Shown here: positions 1 to 10,256 of the stretch, piece after piece
Layout: every line of letters starts with the position of its first letter
Numbering within the stretch: position 1 is the stretch's first letter
From: Bradyrhizobium sp. C9
Lineage (GTDB): Bacteria > Pseudomonadota > Alphaproteobacteria > Rhizobiales > Xanthobacteraceae
Assembly: GCF_002532045.1 (NCBI RefSeq)
Contig: NZ_NWTG01000006.1
Location: 62,001 to 126,000, forward strand
DNA: 64,000 nucleotides
Reading direction: 5' to 3'
Notes under the pieces: model-generated
What the model was told of the DNA's origin: nothing
The model's database searches: none
The model's input: the letters and a program-made list of their open reading frames with translations, nothing else
Translations under genes and position numbers: made by a program

Positions 1-419
1 ACCTCGATCGCCTCGGCCGCCGTCTGCGCAAGCACACGCGAGGTCGCGACCACAGCCGCAACACCCTCGCCGGCGTAGCGCACGACTTCGTGCGCCAGCA
101 GCCGCCGCGGCGGCACGGTCATCGGCGAGCCGTCGGGGCGCTTGAAGATCGCGAGCGTCGGCAGCGTGCCGATATCATCCTTGACGAGGTCGGCGCCGGT
201 ATAGACCGCCTTGACGCCGAGCATCTCGAGCGCCGCCTTGGCGTCGATCGACTTGATATTGGCGTGGGCATGCGGCGAGCGCAGCACGTGCAGCCAGAGC
301 GCGCCGTCCTGCGGCTTGTCGTCGATGAAATGCCCCTTCCCGGTGAGCAGCCGCTGGTCTTCCAGACGCTTGACCGGCTGGCCCGCACCAAAACGCATAT
401 TGCCGGGAAGAATGTTCAT
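1..419 (-). CDS. Molybdenum hydroxylase large subunit (CoxL/xanthine dehydrogenase family), N-terminal part
   Basis: Only the first ~139 residues lie in the window; the gene runs off the left edge. The start is the ATG at 419, and the protein opens MNILPGNMRFGAGQPVKRLE. The segment RLEDQRLLTGKGHFIDD is the typical N-terminus of the molybdopterin-binding large subunit of CO-dehydrogenase/xanthine-oxidase-type enzymes, and SPHAHANIKSIDAKAAL and the later RYAGEGVAAVVA fit the a/b-hammerhead domain. In this family the subunit binds Mo-MCD and works with FAD and 2Fe-2S subunits, which are not visible here. The substrate cannot be told from this fragment. Family call is firm; exact enzyme is unknown. 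Confidence 0.85.
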   Translation of the reverse strand, partial: MNILPGNMRFGAGQPVKRLEDQRLLTGKGHFIDDKPQDGALWLHVLRSPHAHANIKSIDAKAALEMLGVKAVYTGADLVKDDIGTLPTLAIFKRPDGSPMTVPPRRLLAHEVVRYAGEGVAAVVATSRVLAQTAAEAIE

Positions 420-530
420 CGGAGGGTCCTTGATTTCGGAAATTTCGGCGGGTTTTAACGGATTTTCGGCGCGAGACAACACGCCCGGAAACGACGAGGC
501 AATGCGCCTGATGCAACGCGCAAGCCAGCT

Positions 531-1406
531 TTAGTCGAGATCGCGCAACGCGGCCTCGACCACCTTGCGCTGCTCGGCCGTCAGCGGCGCCTGCGGCGGC
601 ACGGGGTCGCCGACGTCGTAGCCCTGGATCGCGAGCCCGGCCTTGATGCAGGCGGCGAGGTTGAAGCGGGCGAACGCCTCGTTGATGTGCCAGAGCTTGC
701 GCTGCAGGGCCATCGCCTCGTCCCAGCGGGCGCGGCGGCACAGATTATAGAGCTCGACGCTCTGCCGCGGGATGATGCAGGCCGGGCCAGCCATCCAGCC
801 ATGGCCGCCGATCAGCATCACCGCGGCCGGAATATGGGCGGAGGCCGAGAACACTTTCAGGCTGTCGCCGCAGCGATTCATGATCGACAGCAGCCGGCCG
901 GTGTTGGTCGAGGCGTCCTTGATGTAGCCGATCCGCGGATGCTCGGCGAGGCGCGCGATGACATCGAGCGTGAGGTCGGAGCGCTGGAAATTCGGATTGG
1001 TGTAGATCACGACCGGGATGTCGACGGCGTCGGCGATGGCGCGGAAATAGGATTCCACCTGGGCGTCACTGAGCGGAAAATACGCCTCCAGGATTGCGAG
1101 AATGCCGGCGGCACCGCGCTTCTGGCAGGCCTTGGCTTGCGCCACCGCATCGGCCGTCGAGGTCGAGGCGACGCCGGCCACCACGGGCACGCGGCCCTGC
1201 GCGGCCTCGATCGTGGTCGCCACCACCTGCATGCGCTGCGCATTGTTGAGATAGGCGAATTCGCCGGTCGAGCCGAGCGGCGTCAGTCCATGGACACCGG
1301 TCTCGATCAAATCGTCGCAAAGCCGGCCCAGCACCTCGGTGCGGATATGGCCGGCGGGATCGACCGGGGACACCAGATAGGGAAAGACGCCGTGGAAATC
1401 AGCCAT
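531..1406 (-). CDS. Dihydrodipicolinate synthase family protein (class I aldolase/lyase)
   Basis: The protein has 291 residues, the usual length of the DapA/NanA (beta/alpha)8 family. Visible landmarks are the GSTGEF phosphate/carboxylate-binding loop near residue 45, the active-site Tyr in VIYTNP (about residue 135) and the Schiff-base Lys in IGYIKDAS (about residue 163). Such enzymes join or cleave pyruvate and an aldehyde; true DapA, N-acetylneuraminate lyase and sugar-acid dehydratase/aldolases look alike. I chose the ATG at 1406 because it lies inside the 3' end of the upstream epimerase (8-nt overlap ATGGCTGA), which implies translational coupling, and upstream residues do not look like this family. 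The pairing with a sugar-nucleotide-type epimerase suggests sugar-acid catabolism rather than lysine synthesis; that is inference. Confidence 0.85.
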   Translation of the reverse strand: MADFHGVFPYLVSPVDPAGHIRTEVLGRLCDDLIETGVHGLTPLGSTGEFAYLNNAQRMQVVATTIEAAQGRVPVVAGVASTSTADAVAQAKACQKRGAAGILAILEAYFPLSDAQVESYFRAIADAVDIPVVIYTNPNFQRSDLTLDVIARLAEHPRIGYIKDASTNTGRLLSIMNRCGDSLKVFSASAHIPAAVMLIGGHGWMAGPACIIPRQSVELYNLCRRARWDEAMALQRKLWHINEAFARFNLAACIKAGLAIQGYDVGDPVPPQAPLTAEQRKVVEAALRDLD

Positions 1407-2355
1407 TTGCGAGCCTCGTTGACGGCGAGACATAATCGGGATCGTGCGCAAAGGGAAGCGGCTCGCCGCTACGCAGGGCGTCGAGCACCGCTGCAAAGTC
1501 GGTTACCGCGCGGAAACCGAGCAGCCGTTCGGCCTTGCTCGCGTCATAGATCCGGCCGATCGATCCCGGCAAATGCCAGCCGCGGCGCGCGAACAGCGCC
1601 GGCGCGGCGGGGAAATGGCGCGCGATCACGCCGGCCGCGTCCGTCTTCAGGTCAGCGACGTCGCTGCGCGCAAACGGCGTCGGCGCGCTGATCACGAACA
1701 CCTCGAAGCCGCGGATTTTCTCCAACGCCACGACATGGGCGTCGGCAGCATCCTCGACCGTGAGGCGGCGATACAACAGCTCGGTCGCCTTCAGGTTCTC
1801 GCCATGGATATCGCGGATCGTGTCGTCGTCCTCGGGGAAGAAGCGGCTGGTGCGCAGCACCGCGCAATTCAGCCCGTGCTCGCGGCTGTAGAGCCGGCAC
1901 AGCCCTTCGGCGGCGAGCTTTGTCACGCCGTAGATGTTGCGCGGCTCGAGCGGTCCCGAGGTTTCGTCGAGCCACACCGCTGCGTGGCCTTCCTCGTCGC
2001 GGATCGCTTGCGAGATCATCAGCGAGGTCGTCGAGGTGAAGACGAAGCGGTCGTGGCCCGCAGCGGCGGCCGCTTGCAGCAGGTTGAGCGTGCCTGACAC
2101 GTTGACGTCGACAAAGGCCTGCGGCGCGAACCGCGCGATGTCGGGCTTGTGCAGGGCGCCGCCATGGATCACGGCCTCGATGCCGTGATCGCCGAACACC
2201 CGGTCGACCACCGACCGGTCGGCCACCGAGCCGACCACATCGGTCGCCTCGCCCGGGACGACGTCGAAGCCGGTCACGTGATGGCCGGCCTGTCGAAGCC
2301 GCGGCGCGAGGAAACGGCCGAGCCAGCCGGAGGAGCCGGTCAACAATACGCGCAT
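1399..2355 (-). CDS. NAD-dependent epimerase/dehydratase (extended SDR)
   Basis: A 318-residue extended short-chain dehydrogenase. The N-terminal [16 protein letters not shown] carries the GxxGxxG NAD-binding motif (Gly7, Gly10, Gly13), and NIYGVTK near residue 145 provides the catalytic YxxxK pair. The family includes UDP-glucose 4-epimerase and related sugar dehydratases or reductases; the substrate is not evident. The gene overlaps the following dihydrodipicolinate-synthase-type gene by 8 nt and follows phosphoglucomutase by 23 nt on the same strand, so the three probably form one transcript. The ATG at 2355 gives a normal N-terminus starting right before the Rossmann strand. Confidence 0.83.
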   Translation of the reverse strand: MRVLLTGSSGWLGRFLAPRLRQAGHHVTGFDVVPGEATDVVGSVADRSVVDRVFGDHGIEAVIHGGALHKPDIARFAPQAFVDVNVSGTLNLLQAAAAAGHDRFVFTSTTSLMISQAIRDEEGHAAVWLDETSGPLEPRNIYGVTKLAAEGLCRLYSREHGLNCAVLRTSRFFPEDDDTIRDIHGENLKATELLYRRLTVEDAADAHVVALEKIRGFEVFVISAPTPFARSDVADLKTDAAGVIARHFPAAPALFARRGWHLPGSIGRIYDASKAERLLGFRAVTDFAAVLDALRSGEPLPFAHDPDYVSPSTRLANG

Positions 2356-2378
2356 GAATTCCGCCCGGCCCCGCGCCT

Positions 2379-4019
2379 TCAGAACACCTTGGCGATCGCG
2401 GCCCGCGCGTCGCCCTGGATCTGTTTCAGATGATCCGGCCCGCGGAAGCTCTCGGCGTAGATCTTGTAGACATCCTCGGTGCCGGAGGGGCGCGCGGCAA
2501 ACCAGCCGGCCTCGCTCTCGACCTTGATGCCGCCGAATGGCTGATCGTTGCCCGGCGCCTTGGTCCTGACCGCGCGCACGGCATCGCCGGCGAGCACGGT
2601 CATGTTGAGCTGTTCGGGCCCAAGCGCCTTCAGCGCGTTCTTCTGCTTCGGCGTCGCCGCGACATCGATGCGCTCGTAATAGGGAACGCCGAGTTCGGCG
2701 GTCAGCTCCTTGAACAATTCGCTGGGATCGCGACCGGTCTTGGCGATGATCTCCGCCGCCAGCAGGCCGAGGATGATGCCGTCCTTGTCCGTGGTCCACG
2801 CCGAGCCGTCGCGCTTCAGGAACGACGCGCCGGCGCTTTCCTCGCCGGCAAAGCCGAAGCCGCCGCTACCGAGTCCGTCGACGAACCATTTGAAGCCGAC
2901 CGGCGTCTCCACCAGCTTGCGGCCCAGCTTCTTCGCCACGCGATCGATGATCGAGCTCGACACGATGGTCTTGCCGATCGCAGCGTCCTTGCTCCAGTGC
3001 GGCCGGTGCGCGAACAGATAGGCGATCGCGGTGGCGAGGAAGTGGTTCGGGTTCATCAGCCCGTTCGAGCGGGTCACGATGCCATGGCGGTCGGCATCGG
3101 TATCGTTGGCAAACGCAACGTCGAACCGATCGCGCATCCCGATCAGGCTCGCCATCGCATAAGGTGACGAGCAATCCATCCGGATCTTGCCGTCCCAATC
3201 CGCGGTCATGAAGCGGAAGGTCGGATCGACCGCCTCGTTGACCACTGAGGCGTTGATGCCGTAGCGCGCGATGATGGGGTGCCAGTAATGCACCGCCGCC
3301 CCGCCGAGCGGATCGATGCCGATCTTGACCCCGGCGGACTTGATCAGCGCGAGATCGACGGTGTTGCCGAGATCTGCAACGTAGGGCGTGATGAAGTCGT
3401 GCAGATGCGTGGTCGCTGCCTTGCGCGCGCGATCATACGGCAACCGCGCGACGCCCTTGAGACCCGCCTCGATGTACCGGTTGGCGTTCTTCTCGACCAC
3501 GGCGGTGACATCGGTATCGGCCGGACCGCCATGCGGCGGATTGTACTTGTAGCCACCGTCCTCCGGCGGATTGTGTGACGGCGTAATGACGACGCCGTCG
3601 GCGAGGCCCGTGCTGCGGCCCTTGTTGTAGCTCAGGATCGCGTGCGAGATCACCGGCGTCGGAGTATAGCCGCCCTGCGCGTCGATCATGATCTCGACGC
3701 CATTCGCCGCAAACACCTCGACCGCACTGGCTAGCGCCGGCTCGGCCAGCGCATGTGTATCGATGCCGATGAACAGCGGCCCAGTGAGCCCCTTCTCGCG
3801 GCGGTAATCGCAGATCGCCTGCGTGGTGGCGAGGATGTGGTCCTCGTTGAAGGAATTCTTCAGCGACGAACCGCGATGGCCCGAGGTGCCGAACGCAACC
3901 CGCTGGGTGGGATCGCCGGCGTCGGGTTTGCCGGAAAAATAGGCCGTGACCAGCCGCGGCACATTGGCAAGCTGGGCGGGATCGATGGGTTTGCCGGCGG
4001 CAGGATTTGGTGCAGTCAC
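2379..4019 (-). CDS. pgm: Alpha-D-glucose phosphate-specific phosphoglucomutase
   Basis: A 546-residue cytoplasmic enzyme interconverting glucose 1-phosphate and glucose 6-phosphate, feeding glycogen, trehalose and exopolysaccharide synthesis. The phosphoserine loop [11 protein letters not shown] is near residue 148, the metal-binding segment [11 protein letters not shown] near residue 305, the sugar-binding GEESAG near residue 395, and the C-terminal phosphate-binding RPSGTED near residue 515. Length and the N-terminal [10 protein letters not shown] match the Pgm family found in bacteria. The start is GTG at 4019 with GAGAGG a few bases upstream. It leads an apparent three-gene minus-strand transcript with the epimerase and the aldolase-family gene. 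Confidence 0.95.
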   Translation of the reverse strand: MTAPNPAAGKPIDPAQLANVPRLVTAYFSGKPDAGDPTQRVAFGTSGHRGSSLKNSFNEDHILATTQAICDYRREKGLTGPLFIGIDTHALAEPALASAVEVFAANGVEIMIDAQGGYTPTPVISHAILSYNKGRSTGLADGVVITPSHNPPEDGGYKYNPPHGGPADTDVTAVVEKNANRYIEAGLKGVARLPYDRARKAATTHLHDFITPYVADLGNTVDLALIKSAGVKIGIDPLGGAAVHYWHPIIARYGINASVVNEAVDPTFRFMTADWDGKIRMDCSSPYAMASLIGMRDRFDVAFANDTDADRHGIVTRSNGLMNPNHFLATAIAYLFAHRPHWSKDAAIGKTIVSSSIIDRVAKKLGRKLVETPVGFKWFVDGLGSGGFGFAGEESAGASFLKRDGSAWTTDKDGIILGLLAAEIIAKTGRDPSELFKELTAELGVPYYERIDVAATPKQKNALKALGPEQLNMTVLAGDAVRAVRTKAPGNDQPFGGIKVESEAGWFAARPSGTEDVYKIYAESFRGPDHLKQIQGDARAAIAKVF

Positions 4020-4157
4020 GTGACCTCTCAGATCTGGTATCGCCGCCCATCAGCACAACGAGTGATGCTCATTGCGTAACATCTGGGCGTGCTACCATGG
4101 CGGCTTACGTTCAATCAAGCCGAGGGCTTTTCGTTCCGTGCCGTCAGCGGCAATCCG

Positions 4158-5810
4158 CTATTCGACGTCGATCTGCTTTACTTTCTCGCGCAGCTCGTCG
4201 ACCAGCACCCGCTTGTTCTCGGTATAGTCGACCGGCACCACCACGAGGTGCACGCCTCCGCCGGAGAAGGCGCGCTCCAGCGTCGGGACGATCGCCTCCG
4301 TGCTCTCGATCCGCGAGCCCTTGGCGCCGTAGCTTTCGGCATATTTGACGAAATCCGGATTGCCGAAGGTGAGGCCGAAATCGGGGAAATTGTCGACCGC
4401 TTGCTTCCAGCGGATCATGCCGTAGGCGGAATCCTCCAGAATCAGGATCACCAGGTTGAGTTTGAGGCGGACCGCAGTCTCGAGCTCCTGCGAGTTCATC
4501 ATGAAGCCGCCGTCGCCGCATACCGCGAGCACGCGGTTCTTCGGATACAGCATCGCCGCCATCATCGCCGACGGCAGGCCGGCGCCCATGGTGGCGAGCG
4601 CGTTGTCGAGCAGCAGCGAGTTCGCGAGCAGCGTGCGGTAGTTGCGCGCGAACCAGATCTTGTACATGCCGTTGTCGAGCGCGACGATGCCGTCCTCGGG
4701 AATGACCTGCCGCACGTCGTGCACGATGCGCTGCGGCGTCGGCGGCCAGCGGCCCTCGGTGGCCCGATCGGTGATCTTCGCCAAAATGCCTTCACGCAGG
4801 CTGAGCAGCGCGCTGGCATGCGGCAACTTTCCCGCGACACGATCAGCCAGCAGTTCGAGGCTCGGCCCGACATCACCGATCACCTCGCATTGCGGGAAGT
4901 AGACCTGCTCGACGTTCGCGGCCGTGTAGCTGACATGGATCACCTGCGGCCCCTTCGGGCCCATGATGAACGGCGGCTTCTCGATCGTGTCGTGCCCGAT
5001 CGCGATGATGAGGTCGGCGCGGTCGATCGCCTCATGCACATAGTCGCGCTCGCTCAGCGCGGCGGTTCCCATGTACTGATTGGTGCCGCCCGAGACCGTG
5101 CCCTTGCCCATCTGTGTGGTGAAGAACGGGATCTTGGTGCGCCGTACGAAGTCGCCGATCCCGGCGGTCGAGCGCGGACGCGATGCCGCCGCGCCGAGCA
5201 TGATCAGCGGGCGCTGCGCCTTCAGGATCATGTCGGCGGCGCGGTCGAGCGCAGCCGCGTGCGCGATCGGAATTTCGATCGGGTGTGGCGGCACGATCTC
5301 GACCGGCGCAATCTCCTCGCGCGCGATATCCTCCGGCAGTTCGAGCAGCACCGGCCCCGGCCGTTCCTGCGTTGCGATCCGGAAGGCGTCACGCACCAGC
5401 GTCGGAATGGTGGCGCCGCTGACGATCTGCAGCGACAGCTTGGTCAGCGGGCGGAACGTGTTGACGATGTCGACGATCTGGAACTTGGCCTGCCGGCTGC
5501 TCAAGATGCCCTTCTGGCCCGTGAGCATCACCATCGGCATCGCGCCGAGCAGCGCATAGGCTGCACCCGTGGTCAGGTTGAGCGCGCCGGGACCGAGCGT
5601 CGTCATGCAGACGCCGGGCTTTCCGGTCAGCCGGCCATAGGTCGCCGCCATGAACGCCGCCGCCTGCTCGTGGCGGGTCACGATCAGCTTGATCGACGAT
5701 TTGCGCAAGCTCTCGACGACGTCGAGGTTCTCCTCGCCGGGAACGCCGAACACCCGCTCCACGCCCTCATTCTCGAGGGCGGCGACCAGCAAATCGGAAC
5801 CTTTGACCAT
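4158..5810 (-). CDS. Thiamine-diphosphate enzyme, acetolactate synthase large-subunit type (AlsS-like)
   Basis: A 550-residue ThDP enzyme of the acetohydroxyacid-synthase group, condensing two pyruvates to 2-acetolactate if true to type. The catalytic Glu lies in TRHEQAAAFMA (about residue 49), and the ThDP/Mg motif begins GDGGFMMNSQELETAVRLKL and continues to the DSAYGMI segment. The region after GDGG resembles the catabolic, regulatory-subunit-free AlsS form more than anabolic IlvB, and no ilvN-like small subunit lies beside it. Other decarboxylases of the superfamily (sulfoacetaldehyde acetyltransferase, glyoxylate carboligase) are less likely. It is flanked by pgm and an aminopeptidase gene with ordinary intergenic gaps, so the context says little about its role. 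Confidence 0.85.
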   Translation of the reverse strand: MVKGSDLLVAALENEGVERVFGVPGEENLDVVESLRKSSIKLIVTRHEQAAAFMAATYGRLTGKPGVCMTTLGPGALNLTTGAAYALLGAMPMVMLTGQKGILSSRQAKFQIVDIVNTFRPLTKLSLQIVSGATIPTLVRDAFRIATQERPGPVLLELPEDIAREEIAPVEIVPPHPIEIPIAHAAALDRAADMILKAQRPLIMLGAAASRPRSTAGIGDFVRRTKIPFFTTQMGKGTVSGGTNQYMGTAALSERDYVHEAIDRADLIIAIGHDTIEKPPFIMGPKGPQVIHVSYTAANVEQVYFPQCEVIGDVGPSLELLADRVAGKLPHASALLSLREGILAKITDRATEGRWPPTPQRIVHDVRQVIPEDGIVALDNGMYKIWFARNYRTLLANSLLLDNALATMGAGLPSAMMAAMLYPKNRVLAVCGDGGFMMNSQELETAVRLKLNLVILILEDSAYGMIRWKQAVDNFPDFGLTFGNPDFVKYAESYGAKGSRIESTEAIVPTLERAFSGGGVHLVVVPVDYTENKRVLVDELREKVKQIDVE

Positions 5811-5888
5811 CTCAGCCTCGCATCGTTGATTGCATGCCGCGCACGGAGCATAGCCGCATCGCGCGCCGCCGGAAACTCTCTTGCGATC

Positions 5889-8552
5889 TCACGGCTTGTG
5901 CGCCCTGATCCAGGCATCGGCCACGGGGAGCACACGCGCCGCAAGATCGGCCGAGATTGCGATCGCTTGCAAGCAGCGCGCCACCATCACCCGCCCGCCG
6001 CTGGTGGATTGTGACGGAGCAAACGCCGCCAGCTCTGTCGCGTGGGCCCGATCGGTAAAATTGGTCATGAAGTTCGGCACGAACTGGTCGCGAAAGTTCG
6101 GCCCTTGCCTCGCCAGCAACGTATCGAAATTGGCCTGGACGAAGTCCCAGGCAAGCTGCGGCTGCTCGCCTGCGGACGCAACCGCATTGATCATCCCGGT
6201 GACGATCGTGTCGGGCAATTCGTTTGTCAACGTCAACGCCAGCGTCGCGCGCGCCAGCTCCGGATCGCGGGCGCTGGCCGCGGCGAAATAATACCGCAGC
6301 CGCTCATTGGTCGCCGTGCTGTTGCGCGCAAGCGCCAGCAGTCTGTCATAGGTCGCCCGATCGGCCGTGATGCCGACGACATGGGTGACGGCATCGCGCA
6401 GCGTGGTGGGCAGCGATTTGGGATCATCGAGGAACGCCGCAAAGCGCCGCTTGGCCTCGAGGATGATGTCGGCGTCACCGAGGTCGCCCAGCGTCGAGAT
6501 CAGGCTCGCGCGCAGCAGCGCGGTGTCGTCGTCGCCCGGGCCGCCGCCATCCCATCCGATCCGGTCGAACACCGGGCGTAGCTTGGCGCGGGCATAGGCC
6601 TGGATCACACCCCGCTCGCTGCGGTCGCGCGACAGGCGGTTGAGCGTGGCAAATGTCGAGATCACCTGATCCCACACCGCGCGATGGTCATTGGCATCGA
6701 GCGCGTCGAGCAGCGCGAGATAGGACGGCGCCTCGGCGCGGCCGGCCTGCACCAGCGCCCAGCTGTCGGTGACGACATTGAGCCGGTCAACGACCTGCAT
6801 TTGCGGGAAGGCGTTCAGCAGCGCAGCACGGTTCTTCGGACCATACTCGACCCTGTAGTAACCGACGTCGCCGAGATCGACCTTGATGGCATCGCCGCAT
6901 GCGCCGGCCGGAATATCTGTACTGCCCTTCAGCAGGATCTCGTCAAACGGCTTGCCGTGCGCAGGTCCAGCCGCGACCGGGATCTGCCAATCGTGGGCCG
7001 GCAGCGGCGGATCGCTGGCCGGCGCGATCACGAAGCGGTCCTGCCGCAACATCAGGCGCTGCGCCGCGCCATCGCAGGCCGTCTCGGCCACCACCAACGG
7101 CACGCCGTCCTGCTCGGTGAAGGAGGCGGCGATGCCGGTAATCGCCTTGCCGCCGGACGCCTCGAGCGCTTGCCAGAGATCGGCGGTGGTGGAATTGCTG
7201 TAGGCATGCGCTGCCATGTATTTGCGGATGCCGTCGCGGAACGCCTGCTCGCCGAGATAGGTCTCGAGCATGCGGATCAGCGCCTGGCCCTTGTTGTAGG
7301 TGATGGCGTCGAATGCCGTGACTGCTTCGCTGTGGTCGGCGATCGGCTGCTGCACCGGGTGCGAGGTACGGCGCGCATCGAGCGCCATGGCGAACTGCTT
7401 CGCGCTGGTGCCGTTCAGCCAGCTCTGCCATTGCGGATAGAACTGCTCCGAGGCCTTGGTCGCCATCCAGCTGGCAAAGCCCTCGTTGAGCCAGAGATTA
7501 TCCCACCACGCCATGGTGACGAGATCGCCGAACCACATATGCGCCATCTCGTGCGCGATGATGCCGAAGATGCGGCGCCGCGCGGTCTCCGCATTGGTCG
7601 CGGGATCGAACAGCAGCCGGCTCTCGAAGAAGGTGATGCCGCCCCAGTTCTCCATCGCGCCGCCGAACCCACCGGGGACCGCGATCAAATCGAGCTTCGG
7701 CAGCGGATATTTGACACCGAAATAGTCGTTGTAATAGGCGAGCAATTTCACCGCGCTGTCGAGCGCAAACCGGCCCTGCCCGCTCTTGCCCTCCGTCGTC
7801 ACCACACCGACGGTGACGCCGCCGGCATCCGCCGTGACGCGTTCGAGGTCGCCGACCGTGAGCACGAACAGATAGCTCGACATCTTCGGCGTCGGCGCGA
7901 ACGAGACCTTCTTGAGATCGCCGGCGACCGGCGCCTCGCTCGCGACGGGCATGTTGCCGACCGCGAGCAGGTTGCGCGGGATCACCACGGTCAGCGCGAA
8001 GCTCGCCTTGAACGACGGTTCGTCCCAGCACGGAAAGATCCGCCTTGCGTCGGCTGGCTCAAGCTTGCTGGAGATCAACCGCTTGATCCCGGTTGGAGTC
8101 GGGTAATCGACCGAGAACAGGCCGGTACCGAATTTGTTGATCTGCGCGGTGAATGCGATGCGGAGCTTGTGCCGGCCCACCACAAGCGGCTTGGCGAAGG
8201 TCATCGTCGCGGTCTGCGCGGCGGCGTCGGTCACGACCTCCGCGCGCTGCGCGCCGTCATCGATCGTGGCGTCGGCAAACGTCGTGTTGATTGCGTTCAG
8301 CGTGAGTTGCGCCGTCGACTCGCGCACGTCGATGTCGACGGTCTCCACACCCGGCAGCGCCAGGCTGGTGAAATCGGGCGTCAGCTCGATCGCGTAGCTC
8401 AACGGCACAACCGTCTTCGGCAACTTGCCGGGTGTGCCGTCGAACGAAAATGTCTGCTCGGCCTGCGCGCCCGCGGCCGTCGCCAGCAGCAAGCCGATCG
8501 CCGTGGCAAGACGACGCAGCGCGGTTCTGACATGGGTTGCAGGCTTGTTCAT
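5889..8552 (-). CDS. M1 family metallo-aminopeptidase, exported
   Basis: An 887-residue zinc aminopeptidase. It has an N-terminal signal peptide (basic start, hydrophobic AIGLLLATAAGAQA, cleavage likely after AQA near residue 31). The substrate-binding exopeptidase motif GGAMENWGG lies near residue 300, the zinc site HEMAHMWFGD near residue 333 and the third zinc ligand in NEGFASW about 20 residues later. The C-terminal ERAP1-like half spans roughly residues 530-870. The family removes N-terminal residues from peptides; the signal peptide places this one in the periplasm or outside. Start ATG at 8552 is upstream of the signal peptide. It stands alone between the acetolactate synthase gene and a divergent GH1 gene. 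Confidence 0.93.
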   Translation of the reverse strand: MNKPATHVRTALRRLATAIGLLLATAAGAQAEQTFSFDGTPGKLPKTVVPLSYAIELTPDFTSLALPGVETVDIDVRESTAQLTLNAINTTFADATIDDGAQRAEVVTDAAAQTATMTFAKPLVVGRHKLRIAFTAQINKFGTGLFSVDYPTPTGIKRLISSKLEPADARRIFPCWDEPSFKASFALTVVIPRNLLAVGNMPVASEAPVAGDLKKVSFAPTPKMSSYLFVLTVGDLERVTADAGGVTVGVVTTEGKSGQGRFALDSAVKLLAYYNDYFGVKYPLPKLDLIAVPGGFGGAMENWGGITFFESRLLFDPATNAETARRRIFGIIAHEMAHMWFGDLVTMAWWDNLWLNEGFASWMATKASEQFYPQWQSWLNGTSAKQFAMALDARRTSHPVQQPIADHSEAVTAFDAITYNKGQALIRMLETYLGEQAFRDGIRKYMAAHAYSNSTTADLWQALEASGGKAITGIAASFTEQDGVPLVVAETACDGAAQRLMLRQDRFVIAPASDPPLPAHDWQIPVAAGPAHGKPFDEILLKGSTDIPAGACGDAIKVDLGDVGYYRVEYGPKNRAALLNAFPQMQVVDRLNVVTDSWALVQAGRAEAPSYLALLDALDANDHRAVWDQVISTFATLNRLSRDRSERGVIQAYARAKLRPVFDRIGWDGGGPGDDDTALLRASLISTLGDLGDADIILEAKRRFAAFLDDPKSLPTTLRDAVTHVVGITADRATYDRLLALARNSTATNERLRYYFAAASARDPELARATLALTLTNELPDTIVTGMINAVASAGEQPQLAWDFVQANFDTLLARQGPNFRDQFVPNFMTNFTDRAHATELAAFAPSQSTSGGRVMVARCLQAIAISADLAARVLPVADAWIRAHKP

Positions 8553-8801
8553 CGCGCGGCTCGCAGGGATCGCTGAGATTTTCGGAGGGCATTCCGGAAG
8601 GGCCTAGCAGGCAATCTAGTAGAGAAAATGTCGCCACAAAACTGACAACTATGCGACATGGACATCGCAACGGTTTGCATCGATTGATCCGCTGCTCGCT
8701 GCGGCGCCGCGACCCTCCCGGCTCGTGTTGCTCAACCACGGGCTGGAAGGCTAACCTGCGGCTGGCATTCCGGCCGCAGCGTCCGGCCACGGGAGACAAT
8801 A

Positions 8802-10256
8802 ATGTTCGGAAAGTTCTCGCGCCGGCAGATTGCGGGCCTTGCAGGCCTCTCGGCGCTCGGCCTGACCGGCCCTACCGAGGCAGCGAACCACGCGCCGCGG
8901 CCGAATGGCACCAGCTTTCCCCCGGGCTTCGTCTGGGGCACCGCGACCTCGTCCTACCAGGTCGAGGGTGCGGTCAATGAGGACGGCCGCGGCCCGTCGA
9001 TCTGGGACACATTCACCCACACATCGGGCAAGATCGAGGACGGCTCGACCGGCGATCGCGCCAACGACCACTATCACCGCTACAAGGAAGATGTCCGGCT
9101 CATCAAGGATCTCGGCGCCAGGGCCTACCGTTTCTCGATCGCCTGGTCGCGGGTATTTCCCGACGGCACCGGCGCGCCGAATCCGAAGGGCCTCGACTTC
9201 TACAACCGCCTGGTCGACGAGCTGCTCAGGAATGGCATCGAGCCTTACGCCACGCTCTATCACTGGGACCTGCCGCAGGCGTTGCAGGACCGCGTCGGCG
9301 GCTGGCGCTCGCGCGACACGTCGAAGGCGTTCGGCGACTACGCCGGCTATGTGGCACAGCGGTTGACCGACAGGGTGAAGAACATCTTCACCCTCAACGA
9401 GGTCGGGCGTTTCCTTCCCTTCGGCTATGCGCTCGGCGTCGACGCGCCGGGGTTGACGCTGCCGCCGGCCGAAGTGAACCAGGCGCGCCACCATGTCGCG
9501 CTGGCGCACGGGCTCGCGGTGCAGGCGATCCGCGCCAAGGGACGCCCCGGCACGCGGGTCGGCCCCGCCGAGAACATCACCGCCTGCGTGCCCGTAGTCA
9601 ACACGCCGGAGAACATCCGCGCCACCGAGATCGCGACGCGCGAGCTCAATGCGGGCTTCCTCGGCGTCCTCCTCGAGGGCAAGTACACCGAGGCCTTCCT
9701 GCAATACGCCGGCGCTGACGCGCCCAAATTCACCGCCGAAGAGCTGAAGATCATCGCGCAGCCCAACGATTTCGTCGGGCTCAACATCTACGCGCCGCAC
9801 TGCTATGTGCTCGCCACCGACACAGCCCCCGGCTGGAAGCCGTTGCCGATGCCGGCCTCGTTCCCGCATATGAGTTCGGATTGGCTGCGGATCGCGCCGG
9901 AGACGATCTACTGGGCGCCGCGGATTGCCGCCAAGCTCTGGAACATCAAGAGCATCTATATCAGCGAGAACGGCACCTCCGGCGAGGACAAGTTGCAGCC
10001 GGACGGGCAGATCTACGACCTCGACCGCATCATGTTCCTGCGCAACTACCTCGCCCAATTGCAGCGCGCGACCGCCGACGGCGTTCCGGTCCACGGCTAT
10101 TTCCTGTGGAGCCTGATGGACAATTTCGAATGGATCTTCGGCTACGCGAAGCGCTTCGGCCTCTATCGTGTGGATTTCGAGACCCAGGCGCGGGTGCCGA
10201 AGCTGAGCGCAGCGTTCTATCGCGACGTGATCGCGCGCAACGCCATCGGCGTGTAA
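8802..10256 (+). CDS. GH1 family beta-glucosidase, probable Tat-exported
   Basis: A 484-residue glycoside hydrolase family 1 enzyme: FPPGFVWGTATSSYQVEGA at the N-terminal strand, YRFSIAWSRVFP, the acid/base Glu in TLNEV near residue 200, the nucleophile Glu in ISENG near residue 388 and the sugar-contacting LWSLMDNFEW near residue 440. The usual TFNEP/TLNEP reads TLNEV, with Pro replaced but the Glu kept. The N-terminus MFGKFSRRQIAGLAGLSALG has a twin-arginine-like signal, unusual for GH1 enzymes, which are mostly cytoplasmic; this suggests periplasmic release of glucose from beta-glucosides. Ribosome site GGGAGA precedes the ATG. The stop codon directly abuts the stop of the convergent maleylacetate reductase gene. 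Confidence 0.92.
   Translation: MFGKFSRRQIAGLAGLSALGLTGPTEAANHAPRPNGTSFPPGFVWGTATSSYQVEGAVNEDGRGPSIWDTFTHTSGKIEDGSTGDRANDHYHRYKEDVRLIKDLGARAYRFSIAWSRVFPDGTGAPNPKGLDFYNRLVDELLRNGIEPYATLYHWDLPQALQDRVGGWRSRDTSKAFGDYAGYVAQRLTDRVKNIFTLNEVGRFLPFGYALGVDAPGLTLPPAEVNQARHHVALAHGLAVQAIRAKGRPGTRVGPAENITACVPVVNTPENIRATEIATRELNAGFLGVLLEGKYTEAFLQYAGADAPKFTAEELKIIAQPNDFVGLNIYAPHCYVLATDTAPGWKPLPMPASFPHMSSDWLRIAPETIYWAPRIAAKLWNIKSIYISENGTSGEDKLQPDGQIYDLDRIMFLRNYLAQLQRATADGVPVHGYFLWSLMDNFEWIFGYAKRFGLYRVDFETQARVPKLSAAFYRDVIARNAIGV

Noticed and set aside
4089..6014. A 641-codon open frame on the plus strand, antisense to the acetolactate synthase gene
   Set aside because: Arg/Asp/His-rich, without any domain, exactly antisense to a clearly coding gene; an effect of GC-rich codons.
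6684..8576. A 630-codon plus-strand open frame antisense to the M1 aminopeptidase gene
   Set aside because: Non-protein-like composition; shadow of a well supported gene.
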